This document shows positions 1 through 9,227 of a stretch of 36,425 nt of DNA, in pieces (the first letter of the stretch is position 1; every line of letters begins with the position of its first letter). Below the pieces are notes generated by a model that saw only the letters and a program-made list of their open reading frames with translations, had not been told where the DNA came from and searched no databases. A program made the translations under genes and the position numbers. The DNA comes from Actinomycetales bacterium (GTDB taxonomy: Bacteria; Actinomycetota; Actinomycetes; Actinomycetales; Actinomycetaceae): positions 1-36,425 of the forward strand of contig JADGOQ010000084.1 in NCBI GenBank assembly GCA_017882885.1, read 5' to 3'.

Positions 1-1133
1 GCGAGGGCCTCCTCACGGCGGTCCTCGCGGCGCGGGCGTCGGCGATCGTCCCCGCCGCCGGCACCGCGGACTTCCTCTCGCCCCACCCGGTCGCCGCCCT
101 GCGCCATGCCGCGCTGACGCGCTCGGCCCGCGGCGACGTCGACGCGCTCCTCGAGGTGCTCCTCCAGTTGGGGGTGCGCACCCTCGGGGACTTCGCCGCC
201 CTGCCCGCCGCGGACGTCCATGCCCGCTTCGGGCTGGTGGGGCAGCGGTCCCACGACCTCGCGCGCGGCCGCTTCGTGGCCACCGCCCCCGGCGAGCGAC
301 CCCAGGGCTCCCTGGCGGTGGCGAGCGAACTGGACCCGCCCCTGGAACGCTCCGACGCCGCCGCCTTCGCCGCCCGCGCGCTGGCGGAGGACCTCGCGAC
401 ACGCCTGGGCGGCAAGGCCTGCGGCAGGTTGCGCGTGACGGCCCGCACCACGGATGGCGGGGAGCTCTCGCGGCTGTGGACCATCGAGTCGGCCATCCAT
501 GCGCGTGAGATCACCGACCGCGTGCGCTGGCAGCTGGACGGCTGGCTGAGTGGGCGCAGCGGCGTCCCGCCGAGCGCCCCCCTGCACTTCCTCGAGATCA
601 GCGCCGAGGAGCTGCGCGGGGCGCTCACCAGCCAGGAGCAGCTGTGGGGCCGCCCCACCCATTCCGCGGTGACGGCGCAGCGCGCGATCGTCCGCCTGCA
701 GGGGATGCTCAGCACGGAGGGGGCGTGGCTGCCGGTGCTGCAGGGCGGGCGGGACCCGCGTTCCCGGGTGCGGATGGTTGCCTGGAACGACGAGCCTGTG
801 GCGCTGCGCCGCCTGGACGCGCCATGGCCGGGGCAGTTGCCGTCCCCGGCCCCCAGCACCGTCTTCGACCAGCCCCGCGAGGTGGGGGTGGTCGACGACG
901 AGGGCCGGGGGGTGTCCGTCGACGGGCGCGGACAGATCAGCGCCGCGCCCACCCGCGTGGTGGCGGACCGGGCGTACGACGTCGTCGCCTGGGCCGGGCC
1001 GTGGCCGATCAGCGAGACGTGGTGGGGCACCCCACGCCGGGGGGCATGGCTGCAGGTCACGGCGTCGGAGGGGCCGTCGATGCTGCTCTCCGTCCGCGGC
1101 GGGGCCTGGGTGCTGGAGGGCCTGTATGACTAG
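1..1133 (+). CDS. imuB: ImuB-like Y-family DNA polymerase homologue (5' end outside window)
   Basis: The open frame runs in from the left edge (first complete codon at base 3) and stops at 1131-1133, so about 376 C-terminal residues are present. The segment reads LLTAVLAARA, then IVPAAGTADFLSPHPV, then LLQLGVRTLGDFAALPAADV. This is the palm-to-helix-hairpin-helix transition of Y-family polymerases, followed by a little-finger-like region and the long C-terminal extension typical of actinobacterial ImuB. The internal GTG at 156 is not the real start. ImuB is a catalytically inactive Y-family protein that bridges ImuA', DnaE2 and the beta clamp in damage-induced mutagenesis. DnaE2 follows after 9 bp, which strongly supports the call. 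The N-terminal palm, where catalytic acids would be absent, is off the window. Confidence 0.9.
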   Translation, partial: EGLLTAVLAARASAIVPAAGTADFLSPHPVAALRHAALTRSARGDVDALLEVLLQLGVRTLGDFAALPAADVHARFGLVGQRSHDLARGRFVATAPGERPQGSLAVASELDPPLERSDAAAFAARALAEDLATRLGGKACGRLRVTARTTDGGELSRLWTIESAIHAREITDRVRWQLDGWLSGRSGVPPSAPLHFLEISAEELRGALTSQEQLWGRPTHSAVTAQRAIVRLQGMLSTEGAWLPVLQGGRDPRSRVRMVAWNDEPVALRRLDAPWPGQLPSPAPSTVFDQPREVGVVDDEGRGVSVDGRGQISAAPTRVVADRAYDVVAWAGPWPISETWWGTPRRGAWLQVTASEGPSMLLSVRGGAWVLEGLYD

Positions 1134-1142
1134 GACACAACC

Positions 1143-4100
1143 ATGCCGCGGCTGACGGTGCGGGCCCCCGAGCCGTCGACAGGGCCGCGCTACGCCGAAC
1201 TGCACGCCCACTCCGCCTTCTCCTTCCTCGACGGCGCCAGCCAGCCGGAGGAGCTGGTGGCGGAGGCCGTGCGGCTCGGCCTGAGCGGGGTGGGCATCAC
1301 GGACCACAACGGGCTGTACGGGGTGGTGCGGCTCTCCGAGGCGGCGCGGGGGGTCGGGATGCCGACGGTCATCGGGGCGGAGCTGACCCTCGGTGGGGCG
1401 CCGCGCACCGGGGGGCGGGCCGCGAACGAGGCCGAGGCGCACGACCCCCCGGGACCGCACCTCGTGGTGCTGGCCCGCGGGCCGGGGGGCTACCACCGGC
1501 TGTCGCGCGCCATCGCCGAGGCGCACCTGCGCAGCGGCAGGAAGGACACCGCCCGCCACACGGTGGAGGAACTCGCAGAGGTGGCGGACGGGAACTGGCT
1601 GGTCCTCACCGGCTGCCGCAAGGGGGCGGTGCGCCTCGCCCTGGACCGCGACGGCCCGGACGGTGCGCGCACCGAGCTGGACCGCCTGGTCGCGCTGTTC
1701 GGCCGCGACAACGTGGCCGTGGACATCACCCACCACCAGACCGCGGCCGATGAGGCCGTCCATGATGCGCTCGCGGAGCTGGCGCGGGAGGCGCGCCTGC
1801 CACTGGTGGCCACCGGGGGGGTGCACTGCGCCCGCCCCTCGGACCAGCCCCTGGCCGACGTGCTGGCGGCCACGCGGGCGCGGCGCAGCGTGGAGGAACT
1901 GGACGGGTGGCTGCCCGCCCACCCGGCGCACCTGCGTTCACCCGCGCAGATGGCCCGCCTGCACCACCGTCACCCGCAGTCCGTCCCCACGGCGGCCGAA
2001 CTGGCCGCCGAGTGCTCCTTCGACCTCACCCTGATCGCCCCCAACCTGCCCCCGCACCCGGTGCCGCCGGGCCACACGGAGGCCACGTGGCTGCGCGAGC
2101 TCACCCGCCGCGGGGCGGTGGCGCGCTACGGGCCGCGCACCGCCGAGCGCGTGCCGGGGGCCTGGCGCACCATCGACAAGGAGCTGGCCATCATCACGGA
2201 GCTGGGCTTCCCCGGCTACTTCCTGATCGTGCACGAGATCGTCGGGTTCTGCCGGGACCACGGCATCCTGAGCCAGGGTCGCGGTTCGGCCGCCAACTCG
2301 GCGGTGTGCTTCGCGCTGGGGATCACCGCGGTGGACGCGGTGCGCCACCGGATGCTTTTCGAGCGCTTCCTCTCCCCGGGGCGCAGCGGCCCGCCGGACA
2401 TCGACCTGGACATCGAGTCGGGGCGCCGGGAGGAGGTGATCCAGTTCGTCTACGAGCGGTACGGACGCCGGCATGCCGCCCAGGTGGCGAACGTCATCTC
2501 CTACCGGCCCCGCTCCGCCGTGCGGGACGTGGCCCGCGCGCTGGGGTACGACATCGGGCAGGCGGACGCCTGGTCGAAGAGCATCGAGCGGTGGGGGAAG
2601 GTGCCGGACGACGTCGGGATCCCAGCCCCCGTGGTGGACCTCGCCGAGCGCATGCTGCGGCTGCCCCGCCACCTCGGCATCCACTCCGGGGGGATGGTGC
2701 TGTGCGACCGCCCCGTCATCGATGTGTGCCCGGTGGAGTGGGCCACCATGCCCGGGCGCACGGTGTTGCAGTGGGACAAGGACGACTGCGCGGACGCCGG
2801 CCTGGTGAAGTTCGATCTCCTCGGGCTGGGGATGCTCACCGCGCTGCGCCTCGCGTTCACCGAGCTCACCGCGCAGGGCGTGCTCCACGAGGGCCGCCCC
2901 ATCGGCCTCCACGAACTGCCCCAGGAGGACCCCCGCGTCTACGACCTGCTGTGCGCGGCGGACACGGTGGGGGTGTTCCAGGTGGAGTCGCGCGCGCAGA
3001 TGGCCACCCTGCCGCGCCTGCGCCCCCGCTGTTTCTACGACATCGTGGTGGAGGTGGCGCTGATCCGCCCCGGGCCGATCCAGGGCGGGTCCGTGAACCC
3101 GTACCTCCGCCGTCGCCTCGGGCGCGAGCCCACCACCTACCTGCACCCGCTGCTGAAGCCCGCGCTGGAGAAGACGCTCGGGGTGCCGCTCTTCCAGGAG
3201 CAGCTCATGCAGATCGCCATCGACGTGGCCGGCTTCTTCCCGGCCGAGGCGGACCAGTTGCGCAAGGCGATGGGGTCCAAGCGCTCCCTGGAGCGGATGG
3301 AGGCGCTGCGGGAGCGGCTGATGGAGGGGATGGCCGCGAACGGGATCACCCCGGAGGTGGGGGAGCAGATCTACGCGAAGCTGCAGGCCTTCGCGGATTT
3401 CGGCTTCCCGGAGTCGCACTCCTTCTCCTTCGCCTACCTGGTGTACGCCAGCGCGTGGCTGAAGGTGCACCACCCCGAGGCGTTCTACGCCGCCCTGCTG
3501 GCGTCCCAGCCAATGGGGTTCTATTCGCCGCAGTCCCTCGTCGCCGACGCACGCCGCCACGGGGTCCGGATCCTGACGGCGGACGTGATGGTGTCCGGGG
3601 TGCAGCCGTGTGTCGAGCGGGTGGGGGAGCAGGCGGGCGACGGCGAGCTGCCGGACGACGGCGTCGGGGCGGGTGCCGCCGCGGGGTGCGGGGCATCCCC
3701 GGCCCCCCGGCTGGTGGACCCGCATCCCGGCCTCGCGGTGCGTCTCGGGTTGGCCCAGATCCGCTCGATTGGGAAGGAGAAGGCCGAGCAGGTCGTCGCG
3801 GAGCGGGAGCGGGAGCAATTCCGGTCCGTCGCGGACCTCGCGTCCCGTGTGCACCTCACCCAGGAGCAGTTGGAGGCGCTCGCCACCGCCGATGCGTTGC
3901 GGGCGTGGGGGACCAGGCGGGAGAACCTGTGGTCGGCGGGCGCGCTCTCCCGCGAGTACGGCACCGCGCACACGGATGGCTCGCGCCTGTGGATCCAGCC
4001 GCCGCTGCCGGGCACCGCCGTCGGGGTGCGATCCCCGGGGTTGCCGGGGATGACGCAGGCCGAGGAGGCGGTGGCGGACGTGTGGGCAACCGGGGTGACC

Positions 4101-4463
4101 ACGGAACGCTTCCCCACCCACTTCGTGCGCCCCCAGCTTGAGGCCGCCGGGGTGGTGGCCATCGCGGACCTGCTCGGCCACGAACCGGGGGAGAGGATGA
4201 AGGTGGGGGGAGTGGTGACGCACCGGCAGCGGCCGGGAACGGCGAAGGGGATCACATTCCTGTCGCTGGAGGATGAGACGGGCCTGCTGAACGTGGTGTG
4301 CTCGACCGGACTGTGGAAGCGTTACCGCACACTCGCGCGCACCAGCGCCGCCCTCGTGATCCGGGGGACGCTGGAGCGTTCGGACGGGGTCACCAACCTC
4401 GTGGCGGACGGGATGGAGCACCTCTCGTTGCAGGTGCCCTCCCGGTCACGGGACTTCCGGTGA
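1143..4463 (+). CDS. dnaE2: Error-prone DNA polymerase III alpha subunit DnaE2 (ImuC)
   Basis: A 1106-residue C-family polymerase of normal DnaE2 length. The N-terminal PHP domain starts with ELHAHSAFSFLDG (about residue 19) and GITDHNGLYG. The polymerase core has GRGSAANSAVCF and the catalytic-acid motif PDIDLDIES near residue 418. HSGGMVLCDRP, the palm and fingers, then a helix-hairpin-helix region (LAQIRSIGKEKAEQV) follow. A C-terminal OB fold (GERMKVGGVVTHRQRPGTAKG, from about residue 1016) closes the protein. DnaE2 performs translesion and mutagenic synthesis after DNA damage, working with ImuB. The ATG is 9 bp after the imuB stop, so the two are one transcript. A LexA box would be expected upstream of the first gene, outside the window. 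Confidence 0.97.
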   Translation: MPRLTVRAPEPSTGPRYAELHAHSAFSFLDGASQPEELVAEAVRLGLSGVGITDHNGLYGVVRLSEAARGVGMPTVIGAELTLGGAPRTGGRAANEAEAHDPPGPHLVVLARGPGGYHRLSRAIAEAHLRSGRKDTARHTVEELAEVADGNWLVLTGCRKGAVRLALDRDGPDGARTELDRLVALFGRDNVAVDITHHQTAADEAVHDALAELAREARLPLVATGGVHCARPSDQPLADVLAATRARRSVEELDGWLPAHPAHLRSPAQMARLHHRHPQSVPTAAELAAECSFDLTLIAPNLPPHPVPPGHTEATWLRELTRRGAVARYGPRTAERVPGAWRTIDKELAIITELGFPGYFLIVHEIVGFCRDHGILSQGRGSAANSAVCFALGITAVDAVRHRMLFERFLSPGRSGPPDIDLDIESGRREEVIQFVYERYGRRHAAQVANVISYRPRSAVRDVARALGYDIGQADAWSKSIERWGKVPDDVGIPAPVVDLAERMLRLPRHLGIHSGGMVLCDRPVIDVCPVEWATMPGRTVLQWDKDDCADAGLVKFDLLGLGMLTALRLAFTELTAQGVLHEGRPIGLHELPQEDPRVYDLLCAADTVGVFQVESRAQMATLPRLRPRCFYDIVVEVALIRPGPIQGGSVNPYLRRRLGREPTTYLHPLLKPALEKTLGVPLFQEQLMQIAIDVAGFFPAEADQLRKAMGSKRSLERMEALRERLMEGMAANGITPEVGEQIYAKLQAFADFGFPESHSFSFAYLVYASAWLKVHHPEAFYAALLASQPMGFYSPQSLVADARRHGVRILTADVMVSGVQPCVERVGEQAGDGELPDDGVGAGAAAGCGASPAPRLVDPHPGLAVRLGLAQIRSIGKEKAEQVVAEREREQFRSVADLASRVHLTQEQLEALATADALRAWGTRRENLWSAGALSREYGTAHTDGSRLWIQPPLPGTAVGVRSPGLPGMTQAEEAVADVWATGVTTERFPTHFVRPQLEAAGVVAIADLLGHEPGERMKVGGVVTHRQRPGTAKGITFLSLEDETGLLNVVCSTGLWKRYRTLARTSAALVIRGTLERSDGVTNLVADGMEHLSLQVPSRSRDFR

Positions 4464-4467
4464 CCGT

Positions 4468-5793
4468 CTAGGGTGTGAGTCCCTCGTTCAGGGGGTGCAG
4501 CGGGATGTTCGGGAGTGGTGGCCGTTCCGGGGGCCTGAAGCCTTCGGGGAGTTCGCGCAGCGGCGGGTCCGCGTTGCGGAGCTGGTCGAAGACCGCCCAG
4601 ACCACCGCCAGCAACGGGATCGCGATGATCGCGCCGAAGAGCCCGCCCAGGAACGTGCCGGCCGTGACGCCGAGTGCGACGACGACCGGGTGGAGCGATA
4701 CCTGCTTGCCCATCACGAGCGGCTGGAGGATGTGGCCCTCGATCTGGCCGATCAGGGCGACCCCGACGGTGACGATCAGGGCCTTGACGAAACCGCCGGT
4801 GGCCAGCGCCACCACCGCAGCCACGACCATGGCGGCCGGGGCGCCGATCAACGGGACGAAGGCGCCGACGAACACGAGGACGGCGAGTGGTGCGGCGAGT
4901 GGCACCCCCACGATCAACAGCAGGATGAACGCCATGATGCTGTCCGAAGTCGCCACGATCATGGTGCCGCGGGCATAGCCCGAGAAGGTGTACCACCCGG
5001 CGCCCGCGGCGCGGTGGACGTTGGTCCGGTTGCGTACGGGCAGCTGGTTGAGGAACCAGAGCCACATCCGCTTGCCGGAGGAGAGCAGGAAGATCGTCAC
5101 GAAGAGGCTCAGGGCGAAGATGGTGAAGACGAGGGCCACCGCACCGGCGTTGGACACCACCTGCCCGGCGAGGTCACCCGCGTTGCTCTGGACGTAATCG
5201 GTTGCCTGCTTGATCAGGTCGTTGATCCTGACATGCCACGGCAGGGGCCCGTTCTCCAGGAAGTTGAGGATCTGCCCGATGCCGTGGTTGAACTGTTGTG
5301 CCAGCTTGTCCCACTGCCCCACCACGGAAGAGACCACGTAGTAGAGCAACCCCGCGAAGAACAGGAACGAGAGCAGCAGCGAGAGGATGACGGCGAGCGC
5401 CCGCGGCATGAGGCGCTGGAGCCAGTCGACCAGTGGGTTGAGTACCGACGTGAACACGAGCGCCACGAACACGGCGATGAAGACCAGCTGGATTCGCGTG
5501 GTCGCGAACACGACCATGGAGACCACGAGGACGATCCCGATGAAGTACCAGCTCATGAGGCCGAACCTGGCCAGCCACTGCGGCACGAGCTGGCGTTCGC
5601 GGGGGGAGCCGTTGTCGGCGATGCGGCGGACGCTCACCCGTCCCGCCGTCGTCGGGCGGGGCCGCAGCGGCTGCATGGGTACCACGGGGTCGGGGACGAT
5701 GGCGTACTGCCGCGTGGTGGATGCGAATCGAGCATACGCCACCCGCGATCGGGCATTCCGCCACGCGGTCCTGGTCCTGTGGAAACGTGTCAT
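4468..5793 (-). CDS. AI-2E family transporter (membrane permease)
   Basis: A 441-residue integral membrane protein starting MTRFHRTRTAWRNA at the ATG 5793. That start lies 19 bp after the upstream HAD gene's stop, and the longer frame reaching 5898 would overlap that gene. A charged N-terminal tail of about 85 residues precedes paired hydrophobic segments (YFIGIVLVVSMVVFA, LVFIAVFVALVF), a central soluble stretch, and a C-terminal cluster including ALIGQIEGHILQPLVMGK and GGLFGAIIAIPLLAVVW. The last two are typical of the PF01594 AI-2E/TqsA/PerM family. Members are proposed exporters of autoinducer-2 or, in some cases, Na+/H+ antiporters; the substrate here is unknown. It converges with dnaE2, with only 4 bp between stops. 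It is probably co-transcribed with the phosphatase. Confidence 0.9.
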   Translation of the reverse strand: MTRFHRTRTAWRNARSRVAYARFASTTRQYAIVPDPVVPMQPLRPRPTTAGRVSVRRIADNGSPRERQLVPQWLARFGLMSWYFIGIVLVVSMVVFATTRIQLVFIAVFVALVFTSVLNPLVDWLQRLMPRALAVILSLLLSFLFFAGLLYYVVSSVVGQWDKLAQQFNHGIGQILNFLENGPLPWHVRINDLIKQATDYVQSNAGDLAGQVVSNAGAVALVFTIFALSLFVTIFLLSSGKRMWLWFLNQLPVRNRTNVHRAAGAGWYTFSGYARGTMIVATSDSIMAFILLLIVGVPLAAPLAVLVFVGAFVPLIGAPAAMVVAAVVALATGGFVKALIVTVGVALIGQIEGHILQPLVMGKQVSLHPVVVALGVTAGTFLGGLFGAIIAIPLLAVVWAVFDQLRNADPPLRELPEGFRPPERPPLPNIPLHPLNEGLTP

Positions 5794-5812
5794 CGGGCCC
5801 AGTCTGCCCGTG

Positions 5813-6460
5813 TCAGGTGGCCGTGGCCAGCAACCACGCCACGTCGGGCGGCGTGTCGGCCACCGCCCATGCCCCCGCGGACTCCTCGGGGGGTCCATAA
5901 CCCCACGTCACGAAGATCGTGCGCAGGTCCCACTCGGCCGCGCCGACGACGTCGTGATGCCGGTCGCCCACCATCACCGCCCGCGTCGCGTCGACGCCCT
6001 GCGCGGCGAACAGCTCCAGTGCGCGCCCCACAACCCACGCCTTCGACGCGTTGCGCTCCGAGAGGTCGGCGCCGGCGATCACCGGGAACAGCGGGGTGAG
6101 GGACTTCGCGTCGAGGATGCGCGCAACGAGGTCCTCCCGCTTGGAGGTGGCCACCCCCAGGGTCCAGCCGTCCCCGCGCAACCGGTCCAGCAACTCCGGC
6201 AGGCCGGGGTAGACGATCGCCTCGGTCATGCGTTCGGTGTAGATGGCCCGGTACACCACGCGGAAGGCCTCGGCCTCCTCCGCCGGGACCTCCAGCACAT
6301 CGGTGATGCCGCTCATGAGGGGCGGGCCGACGAAGCCCCGCAGCCGCCGGTCGGGCGGCACCGGGTACCCGAGTTCCACCAGGGCATCCCGCGCGGAGCC
6401 CATGATGGTGGGGCCGGAATCGGCGATCGTGCCGTCGAAGTCAAACAAAGCAATCTTCAC
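5813..6460 (-). CDS. HAD-superfamily hydrolase (phosphoglycolate phosphatase-like)
   Basis: A 215-residue subfamily IA HAD phosphatase. Motif I is FDFDGTIADSG (nucleophile Asp7 and general acid Asp9), motif II lies in GVATSKRE, the conserved lysine is in NASKAWVVGRAL, and motif IV is MVGDRHHDVVGA. The helical cap lies between residues 15 and 80. The arrangement and GFVGPPL box resemble Gph/PhnX-type phosphatases that act on small phosphorylated metabolites, but the substrate cannot be read from sequence. The start is GTG at 6460. A TACCCT -10 element lies 7 nt upstream with no convincing ribosome binding site, suggesting a leaderless mRNA. The AI-2E permease follows after 19 bp. Confidence 0.93.
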   Translation of the reverse strand: MKIALFDFDGTIADSGPTIMGSARDALVELGYPVPPDRRLRGFVGPPLMSGITDVLEVPAEEAEAFRVVYRAIYTERMTEAIVYPGLPELLDRLRGDGWTLGVATSKREDLVARILDAKSLTPLFPVIAGADLSERNASKAWVVGRALELFAAQGVDATRAVMVGDRHHDVVGAAEWDLRTIFVTWGYGPPEESAGAWAVADTPPDVAWLLATAT

Positions 6461-6467
6461 AGTTCCA

Positions 6468-6473
6468 AGGGTA
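6468..6473 (-). promoter_or_regulatory. Candidate leaderless -10 element for the HAD phosphatase gene
   Basis: On the minus strand the hexamer TACCCT (TANNNT) ends 7 nt before the GTG start at 6460. This is the spacing of leaderless actinobacterial transcripts that begin at the start codon. No good -35 element is visible. It is based on pattern only. Confidence 0.42.
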
Positions 6474-6518
6474 TTCGACGCGGGTCCGATTCCGGGTTCG
6501 AGCCATGGTGAGCGTTGT

Positions 6519-6524
6519 TAGCCT
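6519..6524 (+). promoter_or_regulatory. Candidate leaderless -10 element for the mutarotase gene
   Basis: TAGCCT (TANNNT) is followed by six bases and then the ATG at 6531, with no Shine-Dalgarno sequence before that ATG. This suggests transcription and translation start together. It is arranged back to back with a similar element for the HAD gene. Confidence 0.48.
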
Positions 6525-6530
6525 CGCACC

Positions 6531-7373
6531 ATGAACGAACTACCTGCCGCCGTGTCCTTGTCCATCGGTGAGGGCGGACTGCCCACTGTCGAGATCTCCA
6601 GCGCGAAAGCCCAGGCAACGGTGTACCTCTACGGCGCCAACGTCACGTCGTGGATCCCCACCGGGCATGACCCGGTGCTGTGGCTCTCACCCGATTCGGT
6701 GTTCACCAAGGGCCAGCCGATTCGCGGCGGCATCCCCGTGTGCCTGCCCTGGTTCTCCAAGGGTCCCGGGGGCGACAAGGAGCCGATGCACGGCACCGCG
6801 CGCCTGTCCATGTGGGAACTGGCGGACGCCACCGAGTCCGACGGCGTCATCACGCTCGTCCTGCACCTGGACGACGACGGGTGGTCCGCCACGTACACCA
6901 TCACGGTCGGCGAGGGGCTCGGACTCGAGCTCACCACCACCAACAACGGCGACGACCACATGGTGGTCGAGGAGGCGTTCCACACGTACTTCGACGTCCA
7001 GGACGTCGCGGGCATCCGCGTCGTCGGCCTCGACGGCGCCTCCTACCTCGACAAGGTGGCCGGCGGCACGGCCACCCAGGAGGGCGACCTGGTCCTCGTG
7101 GACCGCACCGACAGGGTGTACGACTCCGCTGCCGACGTCGAGATCGTCGACCCCGGCCGCAACCGGACGATTGCGATCGCGAAGACCAATTCCGCGAACA
7201 CCGTGGTGTGGAACCCGTGGGCGGAGACCGTGAAGGGGCTCTCTGACGTCCCCGATGATGCCTGGCCGGGCTTCGTGTGCGTGGAGACCGCCAACGTGAA
7301 CGAGAGCGCCACCCTCGTGGCTCCGGGCGACAGCCACACGGTCGCCACCACGTACTCGGTCAGCCTCGGCTGA
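6531..7373 (+). CDS. D-hexose-6-phosphate mutarotase (aldose 1-epimerase family)
   Basis: A 280-residue galactose-mutarotase-fold protein of the YeaD/YMR099c type. Visible landmarks are RGGIPVCLPWFSKGPGG, PMHGTARLSMWEL, the catalytic-histidine segment EEAFHTYFDVQDV, VWNPWAETVKGLSDV and the catalytic-glutamate segment FVCVETANVN. The enzyme interconverts alpha and beta anomers of glucose-6-phosphate and related hexose phosphates in the cytoplasm. The full family length is present. The ATG at 6531 follows a -10-like element by six bases. A strong hairpin at 7390 follows the gene, so it is probably transcribed alone. Confidence 0.95.
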   Translation: MNELPAAVSLSIGEGGLPTVEISSAKAQATVYLYGANVTSWIPTGHDPVLWLSPDSVFTKGQPIRGGIPVCLPWFSKGPGGDKEPMHGTARLSMWELADATESDGVITLVLHLDDDGWSATYTITVGEGLGLELTTTNNGDDHMVVEEAFHTYFDVQDVAGIRVVGLDGASYLDKVAGGTATQEGDLVLVDRTDRVYDSAADVEIVDPGRNRTIAIAKTNSANTVVWNPWAETVKGLSDVPDDAWPGFVCVETANVNESATLVAPGDSHTVATTYSVSLG

Positions 7374-7389
7374 CCCGCGCATCCGGGAC

Positions 7390-7415
7390 GCCGGTGGGGG
7401 AGCGCCCCCACCGGC
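7390..7415 (+). terminator. Strong GC-rich hairpin terminator after the mutarotase gene
   Basis: An 11-bp perfect stem, GCCGGTGGGGG paired with CCCCCACCGGC, encloses the four-base loop AGCG. It starts 17 bp after the stop codon. There is no T tract, as is usual for actinobacterial intrinsic terminators. Confidence 0.75.
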
Positions 7416-7459
7416 CTCTCGCGTGCGGACCCGGCGCGGATCGGCGCGCGAATTGTGGT

Positions 7460-7465
7460 TACGCT
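7460..7465 (+). promoter_or_regulatory. Possible -10 element for the ABC exporter operon
   Basis: TACGCT (TANNNT) lies 28 bp before the GTG start at 7494, between the hairpin terminator and the ribosome binding site. No clear -35 element was found. The assignment is weak. Confidence 0.33.
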
Positions 7466-7493
7466 GGTCATCCCGACATCCGAGAGGCCCGAC

Positions 7494-9227
7494 GTGCTCT
7501 TCAAACTGGCCATGCGGTACCTTCGCCCCTACATGGGCGCCGTGTACGTGGTCATCGTCCTGCAGGTGGTCCAGACCCTGGCCGCGCTGTCCCTGCCCAC
7601 GCTGAACGCCGACATCATCGACCAGGGTGTGGTCCGGAACGACATCCCGTTCATCTGGCGCACCGGCCGCGAGATGCTCGGAATCTCGGCGGTCCAGGTC
7701 GCCTGCGCGGTCCTGGCGGCGTTCCTCGGTGCGCGCACCGCGATGGCGGTGGGTCGTGACGTCCGCCGGGACGTCTTCGGCACGGTCCAGACCTTCGGTT
7801 CCCTCGAACTCGGCCACTTCGGGCCGCCCTCCCTGATCACGCGCTCGACCAACGACGTCCAACAGATCCAGACCGTCCTCATGATCACCTTCACGATCAT
7901 GGTGCAGGTGCCGATCATGCTGGTCGGCGGCGTGTTCATGGCCGTCCGGCAGGACGCCCAGCTGGCGTGGTTGCTGGTGGCCATCATCCCGGTGCTGGGC
8001 ATCGTCGTCGGGTTCGCGATGTGGCGGATGGGCCCCCTGTTCAAGGTGATGCAGAAGCGCATCGACGCCATCAACACGGTCATGCGCGAGCAACTGGCCG
8101 GCGTCAGCGTCATCCGCGCGTTCGTCCGCCAGAAGGCGGAGCGGGAGCGTTTCGCCGTCGTCAACTCGGAACTGCGGGACACCTCGATCAGTGTCGGCAT
8201 GTGGATGGCCTTCCTCTTCCCGGCCGTCATGATCATCGTCAACCTCGCGCAGGTGGGGGTGCTCTTCTTCGGAGGGGAGCGGATCGACACCGGGGAGATG
8301 ATGGTCGGTTCGCTCATCGCGTTCCTGAACTACCTGATGCAGATCTTCATGTCCGTGATGATGGCGACGATGATGTTCATCATCGTCCCGCGCGCGGAGG
8401 TCTCCGCCGACCGCGTCCGGGAGGTGCTCGGCACCGTCGTCGCCATCGCCTCCCCGAAAGAACCGAAGGCACCGTCACCGGACCCGCTCAGCTTCCACTT
8501 CAGGGATGTCAGCTTCCGCTACCCCGGCGCGGAGGACGACGTGCTCGCCGCGATCAACCTCGCCCTCGTGCCCGGCACCATCACCGCACTCATCGGGTCC
8601 ACCGGCTCCGGGAAGACCACACTGGTCAACCTGCTCCCACGGCTCCTCGACGCCACGGGGGGTGTGATAGAGGCGGGCGGCACCCCGGTCAGGGACCTGG
8701 ACGTGCGAGCACTGCGCCAGCGGGTCGCACTCGTGCCCCAACGGACGTTCCTGTTCTCGGGGACCATCGCCTCCAACCTCCGCCTCGGGAAGTCTGACGT
8801 CACTGAGGACGAGATGTGGGCGGCCCTCGACGCCGCCCAGGCCACCGAGTTCGTCTCCACGCTGGAGGGCCGGCTCGACGCCCCGGTGTCCCAAGGAGGC
8901 AAGAACTTCTCCGGCGGCCAGCGCCAGCGGCTGACGATCGCCCGCGCACTGATCCGGAAGGCCGACCTCACCATTTTCGACGACTCCTTCTCCGCGCTCG
9001 ACTACACCACCGACTCGCTGCTCCGCGCGGCGCTGCGCACGGAACTCGCCGGGAAGGCCGTCCTCATCGTGGCGCAGCGCGTGGCCACCATCCGAGGTGC
9101 GGACCGAATCGTGGTGCTGGACGGGGGCAAGGTTGTCGGAACGGGCTCGCACCACCAGCTGATGGCTTCCTGCGGCACCTACCAGGAGATCGTGCTCTCC
9201 CAGCTCTCGGCGGAGGAGGCGGCATGA
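7494..9227 (+). CDS. ABC exporter half-transporter, subunit 1 (degenerate ATPase site)
   Basis: A 577-residue type IV ABC half-transporter: six membrane segments (residues about 15-310) followed by an ATPase domain. The GTG at 7494 is preferred because GAGAGG lies 6 bp upstream and the protein then begins LFKLAMRYLRPY, the usual N-terminus of this family; a GTG at 7455 has no such support. Walker A is GSTGSGKTT (near residue 368) and the signature is NFSGGQRQR. The Walker B region reads LTIFDDSFSALD, with Asp where the catalytic Glu should be. This is typical of the degenerate half of heterodimeric exporters such as TM287/288, LmrCD and BmrCD. The partner starts in a 4-base ATGA overlap. Substrate unknown. 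Confidence 0.95.
   Translation: MLFKLAMRYLRPYMGAVYVVIVLQVVQTLAALSLPTLNADIIDQGVVRNDIPFIWRTGREMLGISAVQVACAVLAAFLGARTAMAVGRDVRRDVFGTVQTFGSLELGHFGPPSLITRSTNDVQQIQTVLMITFTIMVQVPIMLVGGVFMAVRQDAQLAWLLVAIIPVLGIVVGFAMWRMGPLFKVMQKRIDAINTVMREQLAGVSVIRAFVRQKAERERFAVVNSELRDTSISVGMWMAFLFPAVMIIVNLAQVGVLFFGGERIDTGEMMVGSLIAFLNYLMQIFMSVMMATMMFIIVPRAEVSADRVREVLGTVVAIASPKEPKAPSPDPLSFHFRDVSFRYPGAEDDVLAAINLALVPGTITALIGSTGSGKTTLVNLLPRLLDATGGVIEAGGTPVRDLDVRALRQRVALVPQRTFLFSGTIASNLRLGKSDVTEDEMWAALDAAQATEFVSTLEGRLDAPVSQGGKNFSGGQRQRLTIARALIRKADLTIFDDSFSALDYTTDSLLRAALRTELAGKAVLIVAQRVATIRGADRIVVLDGGKVVGTGSHHQLMASCGTYQEIVLSQLSAEEAA

Noticed and set aside
1938-4421. An 827-codon open frame on the minus strand opposite dnaE2.
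   Set aside because: Its translation is Arg/His/Pro/Gly-rich with no family motif; dnaE2 on the plus strand is certain. Long antisense frames are expected at this GC content.
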